Shown here piece after piece: positions 1-8,972 of a stretch of 64,000 bases of DNA (the first letter of the stretch is position 1; every line of letters starts with the position of its first letter). The notes beneath the pieces are model-generated. The model saw only the letters and a program-made list of their open reading frames with translations. It had not been told where the DNA came from and ran no database searches. Source of the DNA: CAWDPQ01 sp049642465. GTDB taxonomy: Bacteria; Acidobacteriota; Vicinamibacteria; Vicinamibacterales; 2-12-FULL-66-21. Both the position numbers and the translations under genes were made by a program. The stretch lies in NCBI GenBank assembly GCA_049642465.1, contig JBAROV010000164.1, positions 1 to 64,000 of the forward strand, given 5' to 3'.

Positions 1-968
1 CGACGCTGCCGGCCGCATACGCCACGGGAAAGCTCACGCTTCGCCCGTTCTCTATCGTCACCGAGCTGATCTACGACGCCCGCACCCGTCGGGCAACCGG
101 CGTACGCATCCTCGACGCAGAGACGAACCAGTCGACGGAATATTTCGCGCGCGTGATCTTTCTCTGCGCGTCGGCGATTGCGTCCACGTTCATCCTGCTC
201 AACTCGATCTCCGAGCGATTCCCGAACGGCTTCGGCAACGACAGCGGCGAGCTGGGCCACAACCTGATGGACCACCACTTCAAGGTCGGAGCGCAAGGGG
301 TGTCCGACGATTTCACGGACAGGTTCTATCGCGGACAGCGTCCCAACGGCATCTACGTCCCGCGGTTCCGGAATCTCGACGCGCAGTCGCGACAGAAAGA
401 CTACATCCGGGGCTTCGGCTACCAGGGGAGCGCGAGCCGCGAGAACTGGGCGCGCGGCATCAAGGAGTTGAGCTACTTCGGCGCGAACTTCAAGGCCGAT
501 CTGATTGCGCCGGGCCCCTGGCGTTTCGGCATTGGCTCGTGGGGGGAATGTCTGCCGTATCACGAAAACCGCATGTCCCTGAATCGGAACTTGCGCGACA
601 AATGGGGACTCCCGACGGTCACTTTCGACTGCGGCTGGAAAACCAACGAGCTCAACATGCGCAAGGACATGATGAACTCGGCGGCAGAGATGCTCGAGGC
701 CGCCGGCCTGAAGAACGTGACGCCGTTCGACGATGGGAGTGCGCCGGGGCTGTGCATCCACGAAATGGGAACGGCGCGAATGGGCCGCGCTCCGAAGACC
801 TCGGTGCTCAATTCCTGGAACCAGGTGCACACGGCGCCGAACGTGTTCGTGACCGACGGCGCGTGCATGACGTCGGGGTCCTGCGTGAATCCGTCGCTGA
901 CTTACATGGCCCTGACGGCGCGCGCGTGCGACCATGCCGTCAGCGAGATCAACAAACGGAACCTCTGA
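1..968 (+). CDS. GMC family FAD-dependent oxidoreductase, C-terminal part (5' end outside window)
   Basis: The frame is open from the left edge (first full codon at base 3), leaving about 321 residues of a protein that begins outside the window. The visible part is the substrate and C-terminal domain of a GMC oxidoreductase. It contains an HEMGTARMG block, then NVFVTDGACM and NPSLTYMALTARA near the end, the conserved C-terminal GMC region that holds the catalytic His/Asn. Members oxidise sugars or alcohols with FAD. The next gene, 8 bases downstream, encodes a gluconate-2-dehydrogenase-subunit-3-like protein, so this is probably the large subunit of a periplasmic sugar/alcohol dehydrogenase (family knowledge plus context). 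The substrate cannot be read from the sequence. Confidence 0.9.
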   Translation, partial: TLPAAYATGKLTLRPFSIVTELIYDARTRRATGVRILDAETNQSTEYFARVIFLCASAIASTFILLNSISERFPNGFGNDSGELGHNLMDHHFKVGAQGVSDDFTDRFYRGQRPNGIYVPRFRNLDAQSRQKDYIRGFGYQGSASRENWARGIKELSYFGANFKADLIAPGPWRFGIGSWGECLPYHENRMSLNRNLRDKWGLPTVTFDCGWKTNELNMRKDMMNSAAEMLEAAGLKNVTPFDDGSAPGLCIHEMGTARMGRAPKTSVLNSWNQVHTAPNVFVTDGACMTSGSCVNPSLTYMALTARACDHAVSEINKRNL

Positions 969-976
969 CAAAGATC

Positions 977-1555
977 ATGGCTCAACCAGCCGAATCCACT
1001 GACCTGCCGGCCATCGATCGGCGTGAAGCGATACGCCGCGCCGCACTCCTTGCGGGTGTGGTGCTGTCGCCGGCGTGGCTGACCCTCGTCGACAGGGCCA
1101 GGCCCCTCGCTCAAGCGCGATATTTCACACCGGCCCAACTCACGATCGCTGGCGCGATCGCCGACCGCATCATCCCGCGCACGGACACCCCAGGCGCCGC
1201 GGACGTCGGCGTTCCCGCATTCATCGATCGGCTCTATGGCGAGTTCATGACCGAAGCCGAACGCCGGCTGCTCACCAATGGCTTGGCCGAACTCGAAAAG
1301 GCGGCCATCTCCGCGCATGGTGCGCCGTTTTCCACGCTCACCGCCGAGCGGCAGGACGTTCTCCTCCGCGGCATCGCCGGCGCCGAAGAGACCCGCGACC
1401 AGAGCTTTTTCCGCTTGGTCCGCTCCGCAACCGTGTTGGGGTACTTCACGTCCGAGCAGGTCGGCCGCAACGTGCTGCATTACGACCCCGTTCCCGGCCG
1501 CTATGAAGCCTGCATTCCCATCGACCAGGTTGGCAGACGCAACTGGACGATCTGA
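977..1555 (+). CDS. Gluconate 2-dehydrogenase subunit 3 family protein
   Basis: A 192-residue protein. The N-terminus has an RREAIRRAALLAGVV segment that looks like a twin-arginine or Sec export signal ending near residue 45, followed by the typical LTIAGAIADRIIPRTDTPGAAD stretch of the gluconate 2-dehydrogenase subunit 3 family. In this family the small subunit is exported together with the GMC flavoprotein, which fits the 8-base gap to the upstream gene. The ATG at 977 was chosen because it follows directly on the upstream stop and gives the export signal. A longer in-frame extension to 539 would overlap the GMC gene and is a shadow. No cytochrome c subunit is visible downstream. Confidence 0.85.
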   Translation: MAQPAESTDLPAIDRREAIRRAALLAGVVLSPAWLTLVDRARPLAQARYFTPAQLTIAGAIADRIIPRTDTPGAADVGVPAFIDRLYGEFMTEAERRLLTNGLAELEKAAISAHGAPFSTLTAERQDVLLRGIAGAEETRDQSFFRLVRSATVLGYFTSEQVGRNVLHYDPVPGRYEACIPIDQVGRRNWTI

Positions 1556-1769
1556 ACTAACCGCACCGCCAGCTTGCAGAGCTTGGCACGTGGCGGGGCA
1601 ACTCGCTGCTGAGTTCCCTCGGAGGCACGGTCGAACCGCGCAACCTTGTCTGTGTCAAACGGCACAGCCGCCGGGAGGGGCGGGGACCATACTCCATCCA
1701 GACGGTCGGAGCAGCGCATCGCGGAACTTCGCAGGTGACATCCATGGCCGTCGCAATGGAGAGCAACGA

Positions 1770-2225
1770 ATGAAAAGAACCTTTTCGGCCGTCGCAGTGG
1801 TGGCCTTGTCAATGGCCGTCAGCGCATCCGTCGCCGGCGTGAGCCAGGACAAGATTCCTGAATTGCAGCGGCAGGGCATGACCGACGTGAAAAGCGTCAC
1901 GCTCACTGGCTGTGTCGCACGAGGAACGGCGACCGACAGCTACACGCTGGCGGAGACCAAGGACAAGAAGGATGCGGCAACCCCTTCCGCGACCGACGCG
2001 ACGCCGCCACCGCTCGTGATCCTCTCGGGCACCGACGTCGACATGAGCAAGCACGTCGGCCACAACGTGTCCGTGACAGGTTCGTACGCGAACCACGAAG
2101 TCGCGACCGGTACGGTGGGAACAGCGCAGCCGGTCCCTGCACCAGCGGCCAGTGCGGACGTCGACAAGAAAACGCCGCAGACCTTCACCGTGAAATCGCT
2201 GAAGATGGTTGCCAGCACCTGCTGA
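1770..2225 (+). CDS. Small secreted protein of unknown function
   Basis: A 151-residue protein with a clear Sec signal peptide (MKRTF followed by a hydrophobic stretch to about residue 22). A GGAG ribosome binding site at 1758-1761 lies 8 bases before the ATG. The mature part contains a VTLTGCVARG motif, a Lys/Asp-rich then Pro-rich linker, an LVILSGTDVDMSKHVGHNVSVTGSYA segment, and a C-terminal Cys. The layout resembles small secreted acidobacterial proteins in which a beta-strand domain carries the TGCVARG-like motif. I cannot assign a function. It stands alone and is followed by a hairpin. Confidence 0.75.
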   Translation: MKRTFSAVAVVALSMAVSASVAGVSQDKIPELQRQGMTDVKSVTLTGCVARGTATDSYTLAETKDKKDAATPSATDATPPPLVILSGTDVDMSKHVGHNVSVTGSYANHEVATGTVGTAQPVPAPAASADVDKKTPQTFTVKSLKMVASTC

Positions 2226-2250
2226 CAACTTCGTGTGATTCCGCAAGACC

Positions 2251-2280
2251 CGCCGTCGCACACCCGTGCGGCGGCGTTCT
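2251..2280 (+). terminator. Hairpin terminator candidate after the secreted protein gene
   Basis: An 11-bp stem (2251-2261 with 2266-2276, containing one U-G pair) with a 4-base loop, followed by a short T/C run. It lies 25 bases after the upstream stop and before the PadR promoter. The T-tract is weak, so efficiency is uncertain. Confidence 0.55.
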
Positions 2281-2302
2281 ACATCCCACCCGCCTCCTCC
2301 CC

Positions 2303-2332
2303 TTGACAATCGTAAGGAACCGCGCCTAGGCT
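2303..2332 (+). promoter_or_regulatory. Sigma-70-like promoter of the padR/permease operon
   Basis: A perfect TTGACA at 2303-2308 is followed after 18 bases by TAGGCT at 2327-2332, 25 bases before the start codon of the PadR gene. PadR proteins of this arrangement usually autoregulate (family knowledge), so the operator probably overlaps this region. Confidence 0.6.
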
Positions 2333-2357
2333 GCCTTCGTCTATCGAAAGGAGCAAC

Positions 2358-2711
2358 GTGGCAACCGATAGAGGCGATCTTCTGCAGGGCACGCTCGACA
2401 TGCTGGTGTTGAAGGCCATCCAGCTCGAGCCCATGCATGGCTGGGGCATCACCGAGCGCATCGAACAATGGTCGGAAAGCGTTTTGCGACTCGGGCAGGG
2501 CACGCTCTATCCCGCACTGTATCGACTCGAGCGCCAGGGCTTCATTCAATCGGAATGGAAACCGACGCAGAACAACCGGCGCGCCCGGTACTACTCGCTG
2601 ACGCGGAAAGGGCGCTGGCAGCTCAGCGAGGAACTCGCGCAATGGCGCCGTATGTCTCGCGCGGTCAACCTGGTGCTCGAAGCCACTGTTCCGATCCGAG
2701 GCGCGTCATGA
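2358..2711 (+). CDS. PadR family transcriptional regulator
   Basis: A 117-residue winged-helix repressor. It begins with the canonical GTLDMLVLKAI segment, followed by HGWGITERIEQWSE, QGTLYPALYRLERQGFI and a basic wing (NRRARYYSLT), all hallmarks of PadR. The start is GTG at 2358 with an AAAGGAG site at 2347-2353. The stop overlaps the ATG of the downstream permease (ATGA), so the two are translationally coupled. PadR-permease pairs of this type are very common in Acidobacteriota. The natural ligand is unknown, but the regulator very likely controls its own permease. Confidence 0.95.
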   Translation: MATDRGDLLQGTLDMLVLKAIQLEPMHGWGITERIEQWSESVLRLGQGTLYPALYRLERQGFIQSEWKPTQNNRRARYYSLTRKGRWQLSEELAQWRRMSRAVNLVLEATVPIRGAS

Positions 2712-5353
2712 CGTGGATAACAGAGAGCTGGAAGTGGATTCGTTCGATCGGACGACGCAACGCGCTCGAGAGCGGTCTGGATGAGGAGATTCGCTTTCAT
2801 CTCGATCAGCAGACGGAAAAGAATCGCCGCGCGGGGATGAGCCCGGACGAAGCGCGACGAGCCGCGCTCATCAGGTTCGGCGGACTGGAAGGTACCAGGG
2901 AACGCACGCGGGACGAAATTCGGCCGGCGCTTCTCGACGACTCGATACGCGACATCCGTCATGGTCTTCGCGTCATGCGGCGGGCGCCGGGGTTGACCGC
3001 CGCGGCGCTCGTGACCCTGGCGCTGGGGATCGGCGCGACGTCGGCGATCTTCAGCGTGGTGCGTACGGTGATGCTGGAGCCGCTGCCGTACCGCGATCCC
3101 GAACGGGTCGTCGCGGTGTGGGAGACGAACCGCGGGGGCACGAGCCGCAACGTGATTGCGCCGGCCAACTTTGTCGCGTGGCGCGAACGCTCGCGCACGC
3201 TCGAGCATCTCGGGATGGTCGGACCCACGAACGTCGCCATGATCGTCAACGGGCAGCCGCTCGACATCAGCGGACTCTCCGTATCGTCCGAGGTCTTTCG
3301 CGCCTTGGGCGTCCAGCCTGCCATCGGCCGCGCCTACACGATGGAGGAAGACCTGGGCGCCAACGACAGGGTCATCGTGCTGAGCCATGAATTCTGGCAG
3401 ACACGCCTCGGCGGCCGCCCGGACGTGCTCGACATGACGCTCTCCACCGCGAACGGGCCCAGAGCGGTGATCGGTGTCATGCCTCCCAGGTTTACGGTCG
3501 TGGGTCAGAAAGCCGACTTCCTGGTTCCGTACGGCCAGACGCTGGAGCAGCTTCGCGCGGTGCGCGGACGTGGCAGTTCGTATGCGATTGCGCGCCTGCG
3601 GGAGGGTGTGACGTTCGACGCGGCCTACCGCGAGATGCGGAGCATCTTCGCCGACCTCGAGAGAGAAGAGCCGCAGCGCAATGCTCGCCGTACCGTGATG
3701 CTCCTTCACTTGCAGCACCAGATGGTCGGAGAGCTTCAGCCGGCGCTGTTCGCGCTGGTCGGCGCCGTGCTGCTCGTCCTGCTCGTGGCCTGCGTGAATG
3801 TCGCCAATCTGCTGTTGGCGCGCAGCGCCGCACGCGAGCGCGAAGTGGGTCTCCGGGCCGCGCTGGGGGCAAAACGCGGACGACTCGTGCGCCAGATGCT
3901 CACCGAAAGCCTGGTGCTTGCGGCCGTCGGCGGCCTTTCAGGCCTCGGTGTCGCGGCATTGTGTCATCGCGGCCTGCTCGCGCTCGTCGGCGATCGCATC
4001 CCCGTGCCGCGGCTCGATCAGTTGACGCTCGATCTCACCGTCATCGCCGCCACCATGGTCATCGCGCTGGCGACCGGCCTGGCGTTCGGAATCGTTCCGG
4101 CATTCGTTTCCACGAGTCACGCCAACGACGCGCTCCGGGAAGGGGGGCGTCATGGCGGCGGTCGCCGCCTGCACCGTGTGCTCAACACACTCGTTGTCGC
4201 AGAGGTCGCGCTGTCGCTCGTGCTGCTAACCGGCGCCGGCCTCTTGATGCGCAGCCTCGTCAAGCTGCAGCGCAGCGACCTTGGCTTCCGCGCTGAAGGT
4301 GTGCTCGCGGCGACCGTGCAACTCCCGGCTACGCGCTACGACCTGCCGCGCGCCGAAGGTTTTTTCCGGGAATCGCTCTCGCGCATTGCCGCGCTCCCGG
4401 GCGTTCAGCATGCCGCAGGGGCGTCGTGCCTGCCGGTTCCCTTCGCGTGTATCGGGACGAGCTTCTGGCGCGTCGACAGGCCAAAAGCGGCGGATGGGCA
4501 GCTCTCATCCAGTCACGTCCGTCCGATCACGCCGGATTTCTTCAGGACGATGGGGATCCCGCAGGTGGCCGGACGCGACTTTTCCCGGTCGGACACGGTG
4601 GATTCGCTACCCGTCGCCATCGTCAGCGAGGAACTCGTCAGACAGCAGTTCCCGGACGCGGATCCTCTGGGGCGGCGTCTTCGAATCAACGTGGATCACG
4701 CCAACGGCAGGGACGACGTGGAATGGACGATTGTCGGTGTCGTCGGCAACACGAAGTCGACCCTGGATGGCCCCGTCCGCCAGACCATCTTCATTCCGAG
4801 GACGCAACGGCCCGGCCGCGGCATGACGCTCTTCGTGCGCGCCCAGCAGGACCCGATGCGGCTCGCCACGACCGTAACTGGCGTCGTGCATTCGCAGGAG
4901 CCGGAAGCGCCGGTCGGAGTTCAAACGCTGGAAGCGGCTATCGGCAACACGATTGCGCGTCCACGCGCCGTCTCGGTGCTCGTCGGCGTCTTCGCGCTGG
5001 TGGCGCTCGCGCTGGCAGCCGTGGGTGTCTACGGAGTCATGGCGTATTCGGTACGGGAGCGCACGAAGGAAATCGGCGTGCGCATGGCCCTGGGCGCCGG
5101 TGCGGCTTCGGTCCTGCGTCTCGTGCTTGGCCAGGCGCTGCGCCTGGTTTCGATCGGCATCGTCGCCGGGCTGGTCGCGGCAGCCACACTGACGCGCCTG
5201 CTCGAGCGGTTGTTGTTCGAGGTGGAGCCGCTCGATCCGTGGACATTCGCTCTCACCGCCCTGGTTCTTCTCGGTGTGGCCACGATCGCCTCGTACGTGC
5301 CGGCGCGTCGCGGCATGCGCATGGCGCCGGTGGATGCCTTGCGCACGAACTAG
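2708..5353 (+). CDS. ABC transporter permease, tandem MacB/FtsX (ADOP type)
   Basis: An 881-residue membrane protein. A short N-terminal cytoplasmic segment (LDEEIRFHLDQQTEKN) typical of the acidobacterial duplicated permeases comes first. Then there are two repeats of a MacB-type periplasmic domain plus a three-helix FtsX domain: the first TM around residue 95 and FtsX near residues 345-470, the second MacB/FtsX half to the C-terminus, ending with VPARRGMRMAPVDALR. The start ATG overlaps the PadR stop. No ATP-binding subunit is encoded here, so an ATPase from elsewhere must power it. Such proteins probably act in efflux or envelope stress (inference); the substrate is unknown. Confidence 0.92.
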   Translation: MTWITESWKWIRSIGRRNALESGLDEEIRFHLDQQTEKNRRAGMSPDEARRAALIRFGGLEGTRERTRDEIRPALLDDSIRDIRHGLRVMRRAPGLTAAALVTLALGIGATSAIFSVVRTVMLEPLPYRDPERVVAVWETNRGGTSRNVIAPANFVAWRERSRTLEHLGMVGPTNVAMIVNGQPLDISGLSVSSEVFRALGVQPAIGRAYTMEEDLGANDRVIVLSHEFWQTRLGGRPDVLDMTLSTANGPRAVIGVMPPRFTVVGQKADFLVPYGQTLEQLRAVRGRGSSYAIARLREGVTFDAAYREMRSIFADLEREEPQRNARRTVMLLHLQHQMVGELQPALFALVGAVLLVLLVACVNVANLLLARSAAREREVGLRAALGAKRGRLVRQMLTESLVLAAVGGLSGLGVAALCHRGLLALVGDRIPVPRLDQLTLDLTVIAATMVIALATGLAFGIVPAFVSTSHANDALREGGRHGGGRRLHRVLNTLVVAEVALSLVLLTGAGLLMRSLVKLQRSDLGFRAEGVLAATVQLPATRYDLPRAEGFFRESLSRIAALPGVQHAAGASCLPVPFACIGTSFWRVDRPKAADGQLSSSHVRPITPDFFRTMGIPQVAGRDFSRSDTVDSLPVAIVSEELVRQQFPDADPLGRRLRINVDHANGRDDVEWTIVGVVGNTKSTLDGPVRQTIFIPRTQRPGRGMTLFVRAQQDPMRLATTVTGVVHSQEPEAPVGVQTLEAAIGNTIARPRAVSVLVGVFALVALALAAVGVYGVMAYSVRERTKEIGVRMALGAGAASVLRLVLGQALRLVSIGIVAGLVAAATLTRLLERLLFEVEPLDPWTFALTALVLLGVATIASYVPARRGMRMAPVDALRTN

Positions 5354-5410
5354 ATCTCTTCGGTATCTCTTCGGTGCGCGTGAGCGCAGAATGTGGAAGA
5401 ATCGCGGTCC

Positions 5411-6286
5411 ATGATCAAGCCGCGATTTTCCCGCCTCTCCCTCGCTGGCGTCCTGTTCGCGTTCGTTCTCCTCCATCCGTGGCAGTCGCTCGCGCAACAG
5501 CCGCACGAGCCGCTCACGGTGATGTCCTTCAACATCCGCTACGGCACTGCCAAAGATGGCGACAATGAATGGAGTCGGCGAAAGACGATGCTGTTCGACC
5601 TGGTGCGCGAGCAGGATGCAGACATCATTGGCCTGCAGGAGGCGCTCGATTTCCAGATCGACGAGATCGTGGCCGCCGTCCCATCCTACGCCACCGTCGG
5701 CGTCGGGCGAGACGATGGACGGGCGCGGGGAGAGTTTTCCGCGATTCTGTTTCGCCAGAGCCGGTTTCGCGTGGCGGAGGCCGGCACCTTCTGGTTCTCG
5801 GACACGCCAGCAGTGCCGGGGTCGAAACATTGGGGCAACAACATCACGCGCATCTGCACGTGGGCGCGGCTCATCGATCGTGACGGCCGTGGGTTCTATG
5901 CCTACAACGTGCATCTCGATCATCAGTCGCAGCCGTCGCGGGAGCGAAGCACGGTGTTGCTTCGCGAGCGCATCGATGCCCGGGCGGTGGCAACCGACCC
6001 CGTCGTCGTGACCGGCGACTTCAACGTGGGAGAAAAGAATCCGGCATTGGCCACGCTGCGTGGGCCCTTCGTCGATACATTTCGTGTCACACATTCGCAG
6101 GAGAAATCCGTCGGAACGTTCAGCGGATTCAAGTTCGGCAACACGGAAGGAGAGAAGATCGACTACATCCTCGTGCAGCCCGCGACGGAAGTGATGCAGG
6201 CTGACATCGTTCGTTTCAGCAGAGACCAACGGTACCCATCAGATCACTTTCCAGTTGTCGCGCGTGTCAGGTTCGTGGACAAATAG
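5411..6286 (+). CDS. Secreted endonuclease/exonuclease/phosphatase family protein
   Basis: A 291-residue protein with a signal peptide to about residue 29. The mature part has the fold's motifs in order: VMSFNIRYG (Asn of the active site), DIIGLQEAL (metal-binding Glu), YNVHLDHQS, VVTGDFNVG (Asp/Asn pair), and KIDYILV with a C-terminal SDHFPV (catalytic Asp-His). These are the metal-dependent phosphodiesterase residues shared by DNase I-like nucleases, sphingomyelinases and inositol phosphatases. The exact substrate cannot be told. The ATG at 5411 gives a good signal peptide; an upstream in-frame start at 5393 is less likely. Confidence 0.9.
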   Translation: MIKPRFSRLSLAGVLFAFVLLHPWQSLAQQPHEPLTVMSFNIRYGTAKDGDNEWSRRKTMLFDLVREQDADIIGLQEALDFQIDEIVAAVPSYATVGVGRDDGRARGEFSAILFRQSRFRVAEAGTFWFSDTPAVPGSKHWGNNITRICTWARLIDRDGRGFYAYNVHLDHQSQPSRERSTVLLRERIDARAVATDPVVVTGDFNVGEKNPALATLRGPFVDTFRVTHSQEKSVGTFSGFKFGNTEGEKIDYILVQPATEVMQADIVRFSRDQRYPSDHFPVVARVRFVDK

Positions 6287-6306
6287 CGCTTGGGGATTCT
6301 GAGTCG

Positions 6307-8931
6307 GTGCACCGAACCTCCACGCCTTGCCTCGCCGCCGTAGTGGCCGCGGGTGTGTTGACCGCCTGCTCGTCGCCCGCCGCGCAGCAACAGCAATCGA
6401 GCCCGTTTACGCCCGACGTCGAGGAGTTTGTCGCCATCTATCTGAAGCACGGTGGCGACAAACTGACGAACTGGGTGCAGGGGGACACGACCAGGCGACC
6501 AGACGAGACGCTTCGCGCGTTCAAGACGATCGACGGCTTGACGATCGAGCTGGTCGCGTCCGAGCCGGTGATACGACAGCCGATCGACCTGCACTTCGAC
6601 GATCGTGGACGTCTCTGGGTCGTGCAGTATCTCCAGTATCCGTTTCCGGCGGGTTTGAACATCACGTCATACGACCAGTACCTGCGGGCCCGCTACGACG
6701 GAGTGCCTGCGGCGCCGCCGAATCACGTCCGCGGCGCAGACAAGATCACCGTGCTGGAAGATACGAACGGCGACGGTGTGTTCGACTCGCACAAGGATGT
6801 GATTACGGGCCTGAACATCACGACGAGTGTCGTGACCGGGCACGGGGGCGTCTGGGTGATGAACCCGCCGTACTTGCTGTTCTATCGAGATGTGACCGGT
6901 GATGGCCTGCCGGACGGCGATCCTGAAGTGCGGCTATCGGGATTCGGCCTCGAAGACACGCACTCGCTCGCGAACAGCCTCACGTGGGGCCCCGATGGTT
7001 GGCTCTACGGTGTGCACGGAAGCACGAGCACCGGCAACGTCAGAGGAATCTCGTTTCTCGGCCAGGCAGTGTGGCGTTATCACCCGGACACCGACAGGTT
7101 CGAGCTGTTCGCGCAAGGTGGGGGCAACCCGTGGACGCTGTCCTTTGACAGTAAGGGACGCGCCTTCTCGGGAGACAACGGCGGCAACAGCCGCGGGTTC
7201 CACTGGGTAGAGGGGGGACGCTACGAGAAGAACTGGCCGAAGCACGGCCCATTCACTCGACCGCATTCGAACGGCTATATCTCGAACATGGATCACGATG
7301 GCTATGCCGCGCGGTTCGCGATGACCTCCGTGGTCTATGAGGACGGAAAGCTGCCCGGCTACGAAGGTCAGCTCATCTCCGGAATGGCGCTGACGAGCCG
7401 AATACAGGCTTCGCGTTTGGTGGCTGACGGCGCGACCTACAAAACAGTCGATACCGACGCGTTGGTGACGACAACGGATCGGAGTTTTCGTCCTGTCGAT
7501 ACTGCCGTCGGGCCCGACGGGGCGGTCTATTTTGCCGATTGGTGCGACATCCGCATGGACCACACCGATCCACGCGACACATGGGACAAGGCGTGCGGGC
7601 GAATCTGGCGTGTGCGCGGAACCAACCGTCAGGCTGTCTCGCCCTTCGACCTCGCCAGACAAAGCAGCCAGGATCTCATCCAACTGCTTGGCGACGAGCG
7701 AAAGTGGTACCGGGAACACGCACGAAGACAGCTCGGCGAACGCAAGGATCGTTCGCTGGTCCCGCAGCTGCAACGGTTGGCCCGCGAGAGGCGAGGGCAG
7801 CTTGCGCTCGAGGCGCTCTGGACCGCGAATCAGATCGCGGGGATGGATTTAAAATGGGCCCTGGCTCTCCTCGACCATCCTGATGCCCCCGTCCGCTCGT
7901 GGGTCCTTCGCCTGTTGAACGATACTGAATCAGTTGCGCCGCAGATCCATGAGCAGCTCGTCAAGCTGGCTCGCACAGAGCCAGATGCGCAAGTAAGAAG
8001 CGAACTGGCGAATACGGCTGCCCGTCTCCAGACGCGTGCCGCCCTTGCCGTGCTGCACGAGTTGATCCGGCGGCAGGAGGATATCGCCGACAAACATATT
8101 CCACTGCGTGTCTGGTGGGCGCTGGAAGGGAAGATCACGACCGACGCGGATCTCGTGTTGAATTGGCTCGAGGAGGCCGACGTCTGGCGCGCACCGCTGT
8201 TTGTCGGACACCTGGCCTCGCGCATCGCGCAACGGCTCGCTGCGGACCGGGGCGACAGACCGTCCTTCCGGCGCCTCGATCCCGAAAAGGACTGGAAGGA
8301 GTACGCGAAATACCCGCGCACCCTTCTGCCGAACCGCAAGGGAGATTACACGGATTGGGAGACGAACGACACGCCCGAGATCAGCACGAGAAACCTCACA
8401 CGACTCACGCGTCTGCTGAACATGGCGCCGGCCGCGGCACGCGACCGGTTGCTCGCTGGCGCTAGAGCGGGCCTCGAACAAGGGCCCGCACCGCAGAATG
8501 TCCCGGAGAGACTGACGGCGCTGATCAACAACTCCGAAAAGCTGCGCGGGCTCGCCGGAGATCCGGCCGCGACCGGATCTGAGCGAGGCCGTTCAGCGTT
8601 CCTGACCTACTGCGCGCCCTGTCATCAGAACGACGGCAGCGGCATGGAGCGGCTCGCCAAGCCGCTCCGAAACTCCAAGTGGGTGCTTGGTCACGAAGAG
8701 CCCCTGGTTCGGATCGCTCTGAACGGTTTGAAGGGCGACATGCTGATGCCGCCAATGGGCACGCTCGACGATCAGCAGCTTGCCAACATCCTTACATATG
8801 TCCGGCGCGCCTGGGGACATGAGGCCGCCCCGATCTCCCCCGAAACCGTGGCAAGGATTCGCGCCCGGTCACAAGGACGCCAGGTGCCGTGGACGGTGAA
8901 CGAGCTGTCGGCGCTGGCCGTGAGAGAGTGA
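6307..8931 (+). CDS. Lipoprotein PVC-type dehydrogenase with HEAT-like region and C-terminal cytochrome c
   Basis: An 874-residue protein beginning at a GTG, with a lipoprotein signal (VLTACSS, lipobox Cys at about residue 21). Residues about 70-440 resemble the beta-propeller of membrane-bound dehydrogenases of the planctomycete/acidobacterial type (GRLWVVQYLQYP, VLEDTNGDG, GPDGAVYFADWCD). The middle, about residues 450-640, is helical and HEAT-repeat-like. The C-terminus carries one c-type heme motif, CAPCH, with a distal Met region (MLMPPMG). It is probably an extracytoplasmic sugar or alcohol oxidase passing electrons to respiratory cytochromes (inference). A PIG-L deacetylase follows 41 bases later. 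Confidence 0.85.
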   Translation: MHRTSTPCLAAVVAAGVLTACSSPAAQQQQSSPFTPDVEEFVAIYLKHGGDKLTNWVQGDTTRRPDETLRAFKTIDGLTIELVASEPVIRQPIDLHFDDRGRLWVVQYLQYPFPAGLNITSYDQYLRARYDGVPAAPPNHVRGADKITVLEDTNGDGVFDSHKDVITGLNITTSVVTGHGGVWVMNPPYLLFYRDVTGDGLPDGDPEVRLSGFGLEDTHSLANSLTWGPDGWLYGVHGSTSTGNVRGISFLGQAVWRYHPDTDRFELFAQGGGNPWTLSFDSKGRAFSGDNGGNSRGFHWVEGGRYEKNWPKHGPFTRPHSNGYISNMDHDGYAARFAMTSVVYEDGKLPGYEGQLISGMALTSRIQASRLVADGATYKTVDTDALVTTTDRSFRPVDTAVGPDGAVYFADWCDIRMDHTDPRDTWDKACGRIWRVRGTNRQAVSPFDLARQSSQDLIQLLGDERKWYREHARRQLGERKDRSLVPQLQRLARERRGQLALEALWTANQIAGMDLKWALALLDHPDAPVRSWVLRLLNDTESVAPQIHEQLVKLARTEPDAQVRSELANTAARLQTRAALAVLHELIRRQEDIADKHIPLRVWWALEGKITTDADLVLNWLEEADVWRAPLFVGHLASRIAQRLAADRGDRPSFRRLDPEKDWKEYAKYPRTLLPNRKGDYTDWETNDTPEISTRNLTRLTRLLNMAPAAARDRLLAGARAGLEQGPAPQNVPERLTALINNSEKLRGLAGDPAATGSERGRSAFLTYCAPCHQNDGSGMERLAKPLRNSKWVLGHEEPLVRIALNGLKGDMLMPPMGTLDDQQLANILTYVRRAWGHEAAPISPETVARIRARSQGRQVPWTVNELSALAVRE

Positions 8932-8972
8932 GTGCGCGGCCCCTTTAAGGTCGCTCCTCGGAGGTGGAGAGC

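Noticed and set aside
4607..6229. A 540-codon open frame on the minus strand opposite the permease and phosphodiesterase genes
   Set aside because: It is a high-GC shadow frame: no ribosome binding site, no recognisable domain, His/Arg-rich composition and complete overlap with two well-supported plus-strand genes.
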